A stretch of DNA of 13,692 nt from JBEKCP01 sp050014815 (GCA_050014815.1 JBEKCP010000078.1:1-13692); one strand, 5' to 3'; positions 6,338 through 13,189 are shown, counted from the first letter of the stretch. The notes: generated by a model from the letters alone, not told the origin. Made by a program: numbers and translations.

Positions 6338-6358
6338 AAAAGGTGACAGGCACCTTTT
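6338..6358. repeat. Short perfect hairpin AAAAGGTG/CACCTTTT
   Basis: An 8-bp perfect inverted repeat (6338-6345 with 6351-6358) with a 5-nt loop, just before the strong ribosome binding site. On the minus strand the stem ends in CACCTTTTCCC, so it resembles a weak intrinsic terminator between rsmH and the TM gene. Confidence 0.5.
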
Positions 6359-6386
6359 GTGCAATTGCCTGTCCTCTTGGGCCGAA

Positions 6387-6430
6387 GGGGACAGTCCCAT
6401 TTTCGCTTCGCGAAAATCGGGACAGTCCCC
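6387..6430. repeat. Palindrome GGGGACAGTCCC...GGGACAGTCCCC
   Basis: The inner arms ATTTTCGC (6399-6406) and GCGAAAAT (6410-6417) are perfect around TTC. The outer arms GGGGACAGTCCC (6387-6398) and GGGACAGTCCCC (6419-6430) pair except at their central bases. It is a 44-nt hairpin in the rsmH to TM-gene spacer, of dispersed-repeat style. Confidence 0.65.
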
Positions 6431-6494
6431 CGTGAACGGTTACCCTTTTCCCAAGCGGGGCGAATGATAGTGAGGATTCGGCTTGGAGTAAACG

Positions 6495-7358
6495 TCAAAC
6501 CCGCTCGGCTACGCGGAGTTTGGCGCTGCGGGAGCGGGGGTTGGAATGAATCTCCCCTGGCGAGGGGGTAATCGGCTTCCGCACGAGTGCTTTCAGTCGA
6601 GGGTCATCGCGAAAGGCCTCTTTGACTCGGCGGTCCTCCAGGGAATGGAAACTGATGACTGCCAATCGCCCCCCCAAGTGGAGAGTTCCCGGGAGACGCC
6701 GCAAGGCGATTTCCAGCGACTTGAGTTCGTCGTTGACGGCAATCCGCAATGCTTGGAATGTCCGCGTGGCCGGATCGATCTGCTCCTTCCGCGACCGGGG
6801 CACGCAACGGCGGACCAACTCGGCCAGTTCGGCGGACGTCTCGATCGGGCAGTCCCGTCGCCGTTGGACAATCGCCCGGGCGATCCGGCGGCTGTATCGC
6901 TCTTCGCCGTAGTAGTAGATCAGGTCGGCCAGGTGCTCGGCGCTCAGGCGGTTGATCAGCCGCCTGGCGGGCTCGCCCCGCATGGCATCAAAGCGGAGGT
7001 CCAGCGGCCCGTCCGAGGAGAAGCTGAAACCTCGCTCGGGATCGGACAACTGATCGCTGGAAACGCCCAGGTCGAGCAGGATGGCATCGACGGCCGCAAT
7101 TCCCAAGCCTTCGAGCACTTCCGGAAGGTCGCAGAAATTGCCCTGGAGCGGTTTCACCGGCAGGCCGGCCAGGGTGTCCCGGGCGGCGTCGACGGCCGCG
7201 GCGTCGCGGTCCATCGCCACCACGAGCCCCGCGGGGCCCACCCGTTGGGCCAGGGCCCGCGTATGCCCGCCGCCGCCAAGCGTCCCATCCACAGCCACGC
7301 CGCCAGGGCGCGGCTGGAGCCACTCGAGGACCTCTTCGAGGAGGACGGGAACATGCAC
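6495..7358 (-). CDS. rsmH: 16S rRNA (cytosine-1402-N4)-methyltransferase RsmH (MraW)
   Basis: RsmH methylates N4 of C1402 in the decoding centre of 16S rRNA using S-adenosylmethionine. The 287-residue protein has all family motifs: HVPVLLEEVLEWL at the start, the SAM loop VDGTLGGGGHT (23-33), D50 after the second strand, LLDLGVSSDQL (94-104), GFSFSSDGPLDLRFD (110-124), SFHSLEDR (236-243) and the C-terminal NPRSRSAKLR (273-282). I chose GTG at 7358 because homologs begin right at HVPVLLEEVL and it lies 25 nt after the stop of the upstream gene. An ATG at 7508 would add 50 residues that are only the out-of-frame reading of the upstream gene's poly-Gln codons as Ser/Asn. There is no clear ribosome binding site. 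It is probably cotranscribed with the coiled-coil gene. Confidence 0.93.
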   Translation of the reverse strand: MHVPVLLEEVLEWLQPRPGGVAVDGTLGGGGHTRALAQRVGPAGLVVAMDRDAAAVDAARDTLAGLPVKPLQGNFCDLPEVLEGLGIAAVDAILLDLGVSSDQLSDPERGFSFSSDGPLDLRFDAMRGEPARRLINRLSAEHLADLIYYYGEERYSRRIARAIVQRRRDCPIETSAELAELVRRCVPRSRKEQIDPATRTFQALRIAVNDELKSLEIALRRLPGTLHLGGRLAVISFHSLEDRRVKEAFRDDPRLKALVRKPITPSPGEIHSNPRSRSAKLRVAERV

Positions 7359-7383
7359 GGTCGGAGTTGCCGGGTTAATATGG

Positions 7384-8157
7384 TTACCGGCGGCGCTGCT
7401 GCTGTTGCTGCTGCTGGAGTTGCTGCTGGCGCTGTTGATTGGCCTTTGCGGCGGCATCAGCGTTGGCCTTTGCAATGCTATCGGCGGCGGCCTTTTTCGC
7501 ATCGGCAACCGCCTGCCGTTCCTTGGCTATGGCCTTGTGCAGATCGTCCTCGGCATCCTTCAGGCTCTTCTTCTTGCCTTGCAGGTCCTCGTTGGCGGCG
7601 GTCCACTTCTCATCGTCCTTGAAAAGCGGCGTCCGCAACGGCTCATACGTGCCTTTGGCCTCCTTGAACTTCCCGAGAGATTCCTGGACGTTGGCGCTGT
7701 TTTCGAGCGTGTCCTTCCGCAGCGAAGCCAGGGCAGCGGTGTCGTCCGCCGCCTTCGCCTGCTCGTACTTCTCCTTGTACTCGGCGGAATCGAGCACCTC
7801 TGCCCGGGCCGCCGCGAGTTGCTTTTCAGCGGCGCGGAAGGCATCGCGGGCCTTTCCGAACGCGGAATCGGCGGACTGGGCGTCCTCGATCTCGGTCTCG
7901 AGCTTCTTGAGGGCGTCGGCGGCCTCCTTGACGGCGTCCTTCGCGTCTGTCACCGCCTTGTTCAGATCGGCCGCCTTGCCTTTGGCATCCGCGAGGTTCT
8001 GCCTCGCGTTGGCGGCTGCCGTCTGGGCTGTCGAGGCGGCCGTATTATTATTCTTGGGCGACTTCGGTTTCTGCCCCGCAATGCCCTCGTGCCCGACCGC
8101 CATGGCCAGGGCTACGACCATCGTGAACACCGCTTGGAGACTTCTGCCAGTACGCAT
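7384..8157 (-). CDS. Secreted coiled-coil protein with poly-Gln C terminus
   Basis: A 257-residue protein with an N-terminal signal peptide (MRTGRSLQAVFTMVVALAMAVG, cleavage likely near residue 28). A long Ala/Lys/Asp/Glu-rich helical part follows (about 40-238), with heptad-like patterns such as KAADLNKAVTDAKDAVKEAADALKKL, and the protein ends in a Gln-rich tail (239-257). It probably lies in the periplasm-like compartment as an extended helix. It is not a recognised enzyme or named family; composition-driven matches to many coiled-coil proteins would be misleading. ATG 8157 has GGAGGG eight nt upstream and a TTGACA promoter about 90 nt upstream. It precedes rsmH by 25 nt, so both likely share the transcript. 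Function unknown. Confidence 0.82.
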   Translation of the reverse strand: MRTGRSLQAVFTMVVALAMAVGHEGIAGQKPKSPKNNNTAASTAQTAAANARQNLADAKGKAADLNKAVTDAKDAVKEAADALKKLETEIEDAQSADSAFGKARDAFRAAEKQLAAARAEVLDSAEYKEKYEQAKAADDTAALASLRKDTLENSANVQESLGKFKEAKGTYEPLRTPLFKDDEKWTAANEDLQGKKKSLKDAEDDLHKAIAKERQAVADAKKAAADSIAKANADAAAKANQQRQQQLQQQQQQQRRR

Positions 8158-8164
8158 GCTGATA

Positions 8165-8170
8165 CCCTCC
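8165..8170 (-). promoter_or_regulatory. Ribosome binding site of the coiled-coil gene
   Basis: GGAGGG on the minus strand, seven nt before ATG 8157; it confirms this start. Confidence 0.65.
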
Positions 8171-8223
8171 GGTAGCCCCGCCCCTGGGTGCCCTTACCCA
8201 GCGAGATGGCCACATTCCTTTCT

Positions 8224-8252
8224 ATTGTGAAGAGAAACCCCCGGGATGTCAA
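8224..8252 (-). promoter_or_regulatory. Housekeeping-type promoter before the coiled-coil gene
   Basis: A perfect TTGACA (8247-8252) and CACAAT (8224-8229, 4 of 6) are separated by exactly 17 nt on the minus strand. The -10 and next bases (ACAATAG) match those of the ffs promoter. The start would be near 8217, leaving a leader of about 60 nt before ATG 8157. It separates the coiled-coil/rsmH unit from nrdR. Confidence 0.65.
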
Positions 8253-8272
8253 CCGGTCATTGGATGGCCAAC

Positions 8273-8749
8273 CTACTGCGGCTCGCCGCGGCGCCGGGCC
8301 TCGGCCAGCATCGGGCGGAGCTCGTGGACGAAATCGTGTACGTCCTCGAATTGCCGGTAGACGCTGGCGAAACGGACGTACGCCACCTGGTCCAGGTCCC
8401 CCAGGCGCCGCATCACCAGCTCGCCGACGTCGCGGCTGGGGATCTCCAACTCGAAGCGGCTTTCCAGCTCGTTCTCCACGGCGGACACGACCGCATCGAG
8501 CTGGACCTCGCTGACCGGGCGCTTCCAGCAGGCCTTCTCCAGGCCCCGCTTGATCTTCGCCCGGTCGAAGGGCTCGCGGGTGCCGTCCTTCTTGACGATC
8601 TTGATGGCGGCGCCCTCGATCCGCTCGTAGGTGGTGTAGCGCTGGCCGCAATGGAGGCACTCCCGCCGCCGCCGCGTGGCGAAGCCGTCCTGGCTGGCCC
8701 GCGAATCAATGACCCGGTCGTTGTCTTCCTGGCAGAAAGGGCATTTCAT
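8273..8749 (-). CDS. nrdR: Transcriptional repressor NrdR
   Basis: NrdR represses ribonucleotide reductase genes by sensing dATP/ATP and binding NrdR boxes. The 158-residue protein shows the N-terminal zinc ribbon (C3, C6 in MKCPFC; C31, C34 in CLHCGQRYTTYER) with the basic RRRRE stretch, followed by the ATP-cone (about 49-139: IKIVKKDGTREPFDRAKIKRGL to SVYRQFEDV). Its length is normal for the family (about 150-160). ATG 8749 is the only start that fits the MKCPFC beginning. There is no Shine-Dalgarno; a GATGAGG/GATGAAG repeat runs right up to the start. No ribonucleotide reductase gene is in the window, so its targets lie elsewhere. It follows rpoN after 111 bp in the same direction. Confidence 0.97.
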   Translation of the reverse strand: MKCPFCQEDNDRVIDSRASQDGFATRRRRECLHCGQRYTTYERIEGAAIKIVKKDGTREPFDRAKIKRGLEKACWKRPVSEVQLDAVVSAVENELESRFELEIPSRDVGELVMRRLGDLDQVAYVRFASVYRQFEDVHDFVHELRPMLAEARRRGEPQ

Positions 8750-8750
8750 A

Positions 8751-8860
8751 AGGATGAGGGATGAAGGATGAGGGATGAAGGATGAGGGATGAAGGCGGAA
8801 GGCGGAAGGCGAAGGGGGGTCATCATCGATCTTTCATCCTTCATCCTTTATCCTTCATCC
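8751..8860. repeat. Purine GATGAAGG/GATGAGGG tandem repeats with inverted partner
   Basis: Positions 8751-8800 repeat AGGATGAGGGATGA units about four times, then GGCGGAA units follow to about 8815. After a short centre, 8831-8860 carries the complementary TCATCCTT units. The whole rpoN-nrdR spacer could therefore fold as a long imperfect hairpin. The same GGATGAA unit recurs at 13414-13443. Confidence 0.65.
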
Positions 8861-10348
8861 TTAGCTCTTGCCGCTCCAGTCGCGCCGCTGGCGCGAGCTG
8901 GGGATGTTCATGGCCTTGCGGTACTTCGTGACGGTGCGGCGGGCCACCGTGATGCCGTGGGCGGCCAGGTCCTTGACCAGTTGGTCGTCGCTCTTGGGGT
9001 GCTGCTTGTCCTCGTTGTCGATCAGCTCCTGCAGCTTCAGGCGGATGGTGTCCCAGGCCACTTCCTCGCCTTCGGCGCTGGTGGTTCCGCCGCAGAAGAA
9101 CCGCTTCAGCGGGAAGATGCCGCGCGGCGTCTGGATCCACTTGTCGTCCACCGCCCGGCTCACGGTCGTCACGTGGACGCCCACCTTGTCGGCGATCTGC
9201 TGCATCTTCAGCGGCTCGATGGCCTCGGGGCCTTTGCTGAGGAACTCGGTCTGGTGGTCGACGATGGCCTGGGAGACCCGGGTCAAGGTATTGCGCCGTT
9301 GCTGGATCGAGTCGATCAGCCACTGGGCCGAGTTGATCTTGCGCTTGATGTATTCCCGCGTCTCGTCGTTGACCTGTCCGGCGGCGAACAGCTTGCGGTA
9401 ATAGGGGCTGATGAAGAGGCTGGGGGTCCGCCCGTCCTCGAGCCACACCTTGTAGCGGCCGTCCTCGGCGAGTTCGACGAAGACGTCGGGGGTGACGGGC
9501 GGGACCAGGGCCTCGTTGAACCTGGCGCCCGGCTTGGGGTTGAGCTTCCGCAGCTCGGCCACGGTCTGTTGGATCAGCTCGATCGAGTAGCCGGTGCGAC
9601 GGCTGATGACCGGCAGCCGGTTGTGCTCAAGGTCCTCCAGGTGCGAGGCGATGAGCGTCTGGAGATGCTCGTAGTACGGCATGCCGGGGGTGAGCTGCGA
9701 GAGGAGGCACTCGCGGAGGTCCCGAGCCCCGACGCCCGGCGGATCCAGTTTCTGGACGAGGGTCAAGGCCCGCTGGGCCAGCGCCAAGTCCTCGCGCGCG
9801 GCCTCCAGCCCGAGCAGGTCCTCCAGGCTGCCCTGCAGGTAGCCGTTCCGGTCGAGGTTGTTGATGATCCGCTCGGCCATGGCCCGCAGCGGCGGCTCCA
9901 GGTCGAACCATCCGAGCTGGTTCCGCAGATAGTCCTGGAGGGACTGCGGCCGGGCCACCATGTTGGCCATCGCGTCCAGCTTCCGTTGGCCCGCCTCTTC
10001 GGTCTCGGCGCGAGACGGGCGCGAGCGCTCCTCGAAGTGGTCGGGCCACTCCTCGTCCAACTTCATCAGCCGCTCGAAGTCGTCCTCGTTGTTGCGGGTC
10101 TCGTCGATCACCAGTTCCCGCTCCTCCTCGGTGGGGGCGTCGGGCGGCTGCTCCTCGGGCGCCGCCTCGGCGGGCAGGTCGGGGTCCTCCTCCCGCAATT
10201 CCAGCACCGGGTTCTCCTGCACCTCTCGCTCGATCCGCTCCTGGAGCGCCAGGATGGGCAACTGCAGGATCTCCATCGACTGGATCATCCGCGGCGCCAG
10301 CACCTGCTTCTGCACCATTCGCAGGTCTTGACCGAGAGAAAGTCGCAT
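8861..10348 (-). CDS. rpoN: RNA polymerase sigma-54 factor RpoN
   Basis: Sigma-54 directs RNA polymerase to -24/-12 promoters and needs AAA+ activators to open them. The 495-residue protein has the full layout. Region I (1-50) carries the Gln/Leu-rich MRLSLGQDLRMVQKQVLAPRM and IQSMEILQLPILALQERI stretches. Region II (52-118) is acidic and Pro/Glu-rich. The core-binding domain follows (about 130-330: LRNQLGW, IINNLDRNGYL, LDPPGVGARDL). Next comes the helix-turn-helix (about 382-401, IADKVGVHVTTVSRAV with KWIQTPRGIFPLKRFF), and the RpoN box ARRTVTKYRK lies at 469-478. Nothing is missing. ATG 10348 fits the conserved beginning; no ribosome binding site is visible. Upstream lies a 93-bp inverted-repeat element, then recR. 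No activator or sigma-54 modulation gene is in the window. Confidence 0.98.
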   Translation of the reverse strand: MRLSLGQDLRMVQKQVLAPRMIQSMEILQLPILALQERIEREVQENPVLELREEDPDLPAEAAPEEQPPDAPTEEERELVIDETRNNEDDFERLMKLDEEWPDHFEERSRPSRAETEEAGQRKLDAMANMVARPQSLQDYLRNQLGWFDLEPPLRAMAERIINNLDRNGYLQGSLEDLLGLEAAREDLALAQRALTLVQKLDPPGVGARDLRECLLSQLTPGMPYYEHLQTLIASHLEDLEHNRLPVISRRTGYSIELIQQTVAELRKLNPKPGARFNEALVPPVTPDVFVELAEDGRYKVWLEDGRTPSLFISPYYRKLFAAGQVNDETREYIKRKINSAQWLIDSIQQRRNTLTRVSQAIVDHQTEFLSKGPEAIEPLKMQQIADKVGVHVTTVSRAVDDKWIQTPRGIFPLKRFFCGGTTSAEGEEVAWDTIRLKLQELIDNEDKQHPKSDDQLVKDLAAHGITVARRTVTKYRKAMNIPSSRQRRDWSGKS

Positions 10349-10383
10349 AGAAGCGGTTCCACATCGCGTCGCGTCGGAAAATC

Positions 10384-10476
10384 GTTTAGCGGGCGGGCTT
10401 GCCCGCCGTGTTGGAGTTCGCTTTTCTCAGTGCATTACACGGCGCACCCAGAGGGTACCCGGCCCGCCCGCTAAAC
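10384..10476. repeat. 93-bp element with perfect 15-bp terminal inverted repeats
   Basis: GTTTAGCGGGCGGGC (10384-10398) and GCCCGCCCGCTAAAC (10462-10476) are exact reverse complements and close a 93-bp unit between recR and rpoN. The left end continues as GGCGGGCTTGCCCGCC, itself a perfect 7-bp palindrome. The first 24 nt are repeated exactly at 13447-13470. The inside has no coding capacity. It is either a MITE-like unit or two opposed copies of a short palindrome. Confidence 0.72.
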
Positions 10477-10486
10477 AATGATATCC

Positions 10487-11086
10487 TCAAAACGCCTGCC
10501 GGCCCGAAAGGGCGTCGGCCAGTATCTCCTTGTTAGCGAATTCTAGCATGCTGCCCGTCGTAATTCCACGAGCCAACCGGGTGAGGCGGATGGGAAACTC
10601 GGCCAGGAGGTTGGAAATGTAGAGGGCCGTGCCGTCGCCCTCGACCGTAGGGTTGGTGGCCATCACGACCTCCCGAAAGGTCCCGCCGCGGACCCGCTGG
10701 ACGAGCCCTTCGATCGTGAGCTGCTCGGGCCCCGTCCCTTCCAAGGGGGCAATGCGCCCCAGCAGCACGTGATACAGGCCGCGGTACACCCCCGCCGCTT
10801 CCAGCGACATCAGGTCCCGCGGCTGCTCGACAATGCACAGCAACTCGCGGTCCCGGCGGGGATCCCGGCAGATTTCGCACTCCTCGGCCTCCGCCAGGTT
10901 ATAGCAATTCCGGCAATACCGGACGTTTTCCTTGACATTCCGGATCGCGTCCGCCAGGGCCATCGCCTCGGCACGACTGGCCCGCAAAAGGTAGTACGCC
11001 AGCCGCTCGGCCGACTTCTTGCCGATGCCGGGCATCTTGGCCAGTTCGTTGATGAGGTCGGTGACGGATCGGGTCAACTCAGGCAT
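10487..11086 (-). CDS. recR: Recombination mediator protein RecR
   Basis: RecR acts with RecO (and RecF) to load RecA on gapped, SSB-coated DNA. The 199-residue protein has the normal length and order of parts: helix-hairpin-helix MPGIGKKSAERLAYYLL (18-34), the C4 zinc finger C58, C61, C70, C73 (CRNC, CEIC), the Toprim domain from about 81 (LLCIVEQPRDLMSLEAAG) with NPTVEGDGTALYI (145-157), and the C-terminal ARGITTGSMLEFANKEIL (172-189). ATG 11086 lies inside the end of ebfC, so the two genes overlap by 8 nt and are likely translationally coupled. This is the third gene of the dnaX-ebfC-recR operon. Confidence 0.98.
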   Translation of the reverse strand: MPELTRSVTDLINELAKMPGIGKKSAERLAYYLLRASRAEAMALADAIRNVKENVRYCRNCYNLAEAEECEICRDPRRDRELLCIVEQPRDLMSLEAAGVYRGLYHVLLGRIAPLEGTGPEQLTIEGLVQRVRGGTFREVVMATNPTVEGDGTALYISNLLAEFPIRLTRLARGITTGSMLEFANKEILADALSGRQAF

Positions 11087-11462
11087 GTTCGGGCTTGTCC
11101 TCCTCGGGCGGCCCCGAGCCGGTCAGCCGTTTCAGGGCCTCGTCGAGGCCGGGCAGCTCGAGCGAGCCGGTCATCTCCTTCAGGGCCGCCGCGTGCAGTT
11201 GTTTCCCCTTGGCCACCGCCTGGTTCATGGCGGACGCCACGAGGTCCTCGATCAGCTCCCGGTCCCCTTTGGCGAACAATTGGGGATCGATGCGGCACCG
11301 GAGGACGTCCAGCACGCCGTTGATCTCGATTTCGACCATGCCGCCGCCGGCGGTCGCCGTCGTGCGGCGGCTCTTCAGGTCCTCGGTGAGCCGATCCATT
11401 TGCCCGCCGATCTGCTGGGCCTGTTTCAACAAGCCGGCCAGGTTGCTGAGACCTTTGAACAT
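11079..11462 (-). CDS. ebfC: YbaB/EbfC family nucleoid-associated protein
   Basis: EbfC/YbaB proteins are small dimeric DNA-binding proteins. The 127-residue product begins MFKGLSNLAGLLKQAQQIGGQMDRL and has the conserved GGGMVEIEINGVLDVLRCRIDP strand region (39-60) and ELIEDLVASAMNQAVAKGKQL helix (69-89). The acidic, Pro-rich last ~20 residues extend past the usual end (about 105-110). ATG 11462 is chosen because the family starts at MFKG or MxxN; an upstream ATG at 11522 would run into dnaX. It lies 7 nt after the dnaX stop and overlaps recR by 8 nt, the standard operon arrangement. Confidence 0.95.
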   Translation of the reverse strand: MFKGLSNLAGLLKQAQQIGGQMDRLTEDLKSRRTTATAGGGMVEIEINGVLDVLRCRIDPQLFAKGDRELIEDLVASAMNQAVAKGKQLHAAALKEMTGSLELPGLDEALKRLTGSGPPEEDKPEHA

Positions 11463-11469
11463 AACTAAG

Positions 11470-13179
11470 TCAACTGGGTTCTTCGAGGTTGATGGGTTGG
11501 GCGCCGAACAACTCGCCCGCACGCCGGATCATGGGGTGCCGGCCGACTTCCAGGAGCCGCTGGTGGGGCGAGACCGCGCGCTGCGGGGCCGCGGCTGGCT
11601 CGCCTCCAGAGGGCTCATCCTCCGTCAAAAGGAATTCTACCCGAACCGGCCCGCCCGTCACATCGCCCAGGGCCTGCGCGAACCGGCTCGCCTGATCGGG
11701 CCGCTGGCAGGCGGATCGTGCCAGGGCGTACTTGGGGGAGAAGAAGACCAGGAGGCGGTTCGGCGCGGACAGTTCCACGCGGCTGAACTGCTTGGCCTGC
11801 TCGGCGACCAAGCCCGGCATGGCTTCGAGCGCCCGGGACCATACTTCGGCGGCAGTCTCCGCCGTCAGGCGGGGGGCATCTTCAATGTTTTTTTTTGCAC
11901 TGCCAGCCGCGGGTGCAGGGCCGCGGTCGGCGGGGGCCGGCAACTTCGCCTGCTGTTGCACCGCCGCCGGCGGGCCCCCGGCAGGCGCGACCGCCTGTCC
12001 CGCAGACTGCAACGCGGCGATCCAGTCGGCCAGCTCGTCGAGTTCCTCCAACCGGCAGATCCGCACCAGGGCCAACTCGGCGAGGACGCGGGACTGGGTG
12101 CTCAGTCGCATCCGCGACAGCGTCTGGTCGAGGATCTGCATGGCCGCGAGGATGGTCTGGAGCCCGAGCCGGCGGCCGGCCTCGGCCACTTCGCCGCCGC
12201 CGGGGGCCGACGCGTAAAGGAACGATTCGGCCGGACATCCGACCGAAGCCGCCATGCAGTCGCGGAAATAGCCGAACAGTTGCTCGACGAGCTGGGTCGC
12301 CTCGACGCCTTCGTGGGCAGCGACCGCCAGCTCGCCCAGCGCGGCGGCCGCGTTGCGGTCCACCAGGTGCTTTACGATCGCCGAAAGCCGCTCCTCGCCG
12401 GCCGTGCCCAGCATCCCGTGGATGTCCGCCACCGTGATCCGCTCGGGCGCGAACGCCAGGAGCTGTTCCAGGAGCGATTGGCTGTCGCGCATCGAGCCGG
12501 CGGCGCGGCGGGCAATCACTTCGAGGGCCTCCGGCTCCGCCTCGACCCCCTCGGCCCGGACGATCTGGCCGAGCCGCTCGGCGATGGATCGCGTCGAAAT
12601 CCCCGCAAAATCGAACCGCTGGCACCGCGACAGGATCGTGATCGGGATCTTCGTCGGCTCGGTCGTGCAGAAGATGAACTTCACGTGCTCCGGCGGCTCC
12701 TCCAAGGTCTTCAACAGGGCGTTGAATGCCTCGCGGGTGAGCATGTGGACTTCGTCGATGATGTAAATCTTGAACCGGGCGCGGCTGGGCCGCACGTTGA
12801 CGTTCTGCCGCAACTGGCGGATCTCGTCGATGCCCCGATTGCTCGCCCCGTCGATCTCCAGCACGTCCACGTCGTCGCCCAGGCTGATGCTCCGGCAAAT
12901 GTCGCAGCGGTTGCACGGCGTGGCGGTCGGGCCTTCAACGCAGTTGAGCGCCTTGGCCAGGATGCGGGCGCTGGAGGTCTTGCCGACTCCCCGGGCCCCG
13001 GTGAAGAGATACGCATGGCCCACCCGGTGCGTGGTGATCGCGTTGGAGAGGGCCTGGGCGACGTGCTCCTGCCCGATCAACTCCTGGAAGGATTGCGGGC
13101 GGTATCGCCGGGCGACGACGACGTAAGCCGGACCCGTGACCGGGGGATGGGGCTCGGCGGAGGCCATCGGCGTGGACAT
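11470..13179 (-). CDS. dnaX: DNA polymerase III subunits gamma/tau
   Basis: DnaX is the motor subunit of the clamp loader that places the sliding clamp at the replication fork. In the 569-residue product, the AAA+ part has Walker A GARGVGKTS (61-69), a zinc module C80, C89, C92, C95, Walker B IIDEVH (140-145), sensor 1 FCTTEPTKIP (170-179), the SRC arginine R185 and sensor 2 GSMRDSQ (228-234). Domain III runs to about 390. A Pro/Ala/Gln linker (390-427) leads to a shorter tau-specific C-terminal domain. ATG 13179 is used because longer frames read through the SRP RNA and terminator. Nine A residues at codons 428-431 probably cause slippage and a ~432-residue gamma form. The gene follows ffs and precedes ebfC by 7 nt. 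Confidence 0.97.
   Translation of the reverse strand: MSTPMASAEPHPPVTGPAYVVVARRYRPQSFQELIGQEHVAQALSNAITTHRVGHAYLFTGARGVGKTSSARILAKALNCVEGPTATPCNRCDICRSISLGDDVDVLEIDGASNRGIDEIRQLRQNVNVRPSRARFKIYIIDEVHMLTREAFNALLKTLEEPPEHVKFIFCTTEPTKIPITILSRCQRFDFAGISTRSIAERLGQIVRAEGVEAEPEALEVIARRAAGSMRDSQSLLEQLLAFAPERITVADIHGMLGTAGEERLSAIVKHLVDRNAAAALGELAVAAHEGVEATQLVEQLFGYFRDCMAASVGCPAESFLYASAPGGGEVAEAGRRLGLQTILAAMQILDQTLSRMRLSTQSRVLAELALVRICRLEELDELADWIAALQSAGQAVAPAGGPPAAVQQQAKLPAPADRGPAPAAGSAKKNIEDAPRLTAETAAEVWSRALEAMPGLVAEQAKQFSRVELSAPNRLLVFFSPKYALARSACQRPDQASRFAQALGDVTGGPVRVEFLLTEDEPSGGEPAAAPQRAVSPHQRLLEVGRHPMIRRAGELFGAQPINLEEPS
11882..11896 (-). promoter_or_regulatory. Candidate dnaX slippage/frameshift site (A9) with -1-frame stop
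   Basis: On the minus strand, nine consecutive A (11896 down to 11888) follow GC. In the dnaX frame they read GCA AAA AAA AAC, giving the canonical -1 heptamer A AAA AAC. A one-base backward slip, or one extra A in the mRNA, leads to CAT and then TGA (11884-11882). A one-A deletion also reaches a stop about 8 codons on. A CCGCC/GGCGG stem starts about 12-14 nt downstream. The slipped product is about 432 residues, as for gamma subunits. Confidence 0.7.
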
Positions 13180-13189
13180 TGGATGGAAG

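Noticed and set aside
6546..8230. Plus-strand open frames opposite rsmH and the coiled-coil gene
   Set aside because: They mirror firm minus-strand genes; the hydrophobic Leu/Val stretches come from reading the coiled-coil codons in antisense.
8751..8860. Possible CRISPR array
   Set aside because: The units are simple 7-14-nt tandem repeats with no constant-length unique spacers, and no cas gene is present.
8789..10474. 561-codon open frame on the plus strand
   Set aside because: Antisense to rpoN; low-complexity Leu/Val/Gly/Arg translation with no recognisable motif.
10384..10476. Insertion sequence with transposase
   Set aside because: The inverted ends are convincing, but only 63 bp lie between them and no transposase is encoded here or elsewhere in the window.
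11882..12916. 344-codon minus-strand frame overlapping dnaX
   Set aside because: Not a separate gene: its translation is Arg/Pro-rich without motifs. Only its last codons matter, as the stop reached after slippage on the dnaX A-run.
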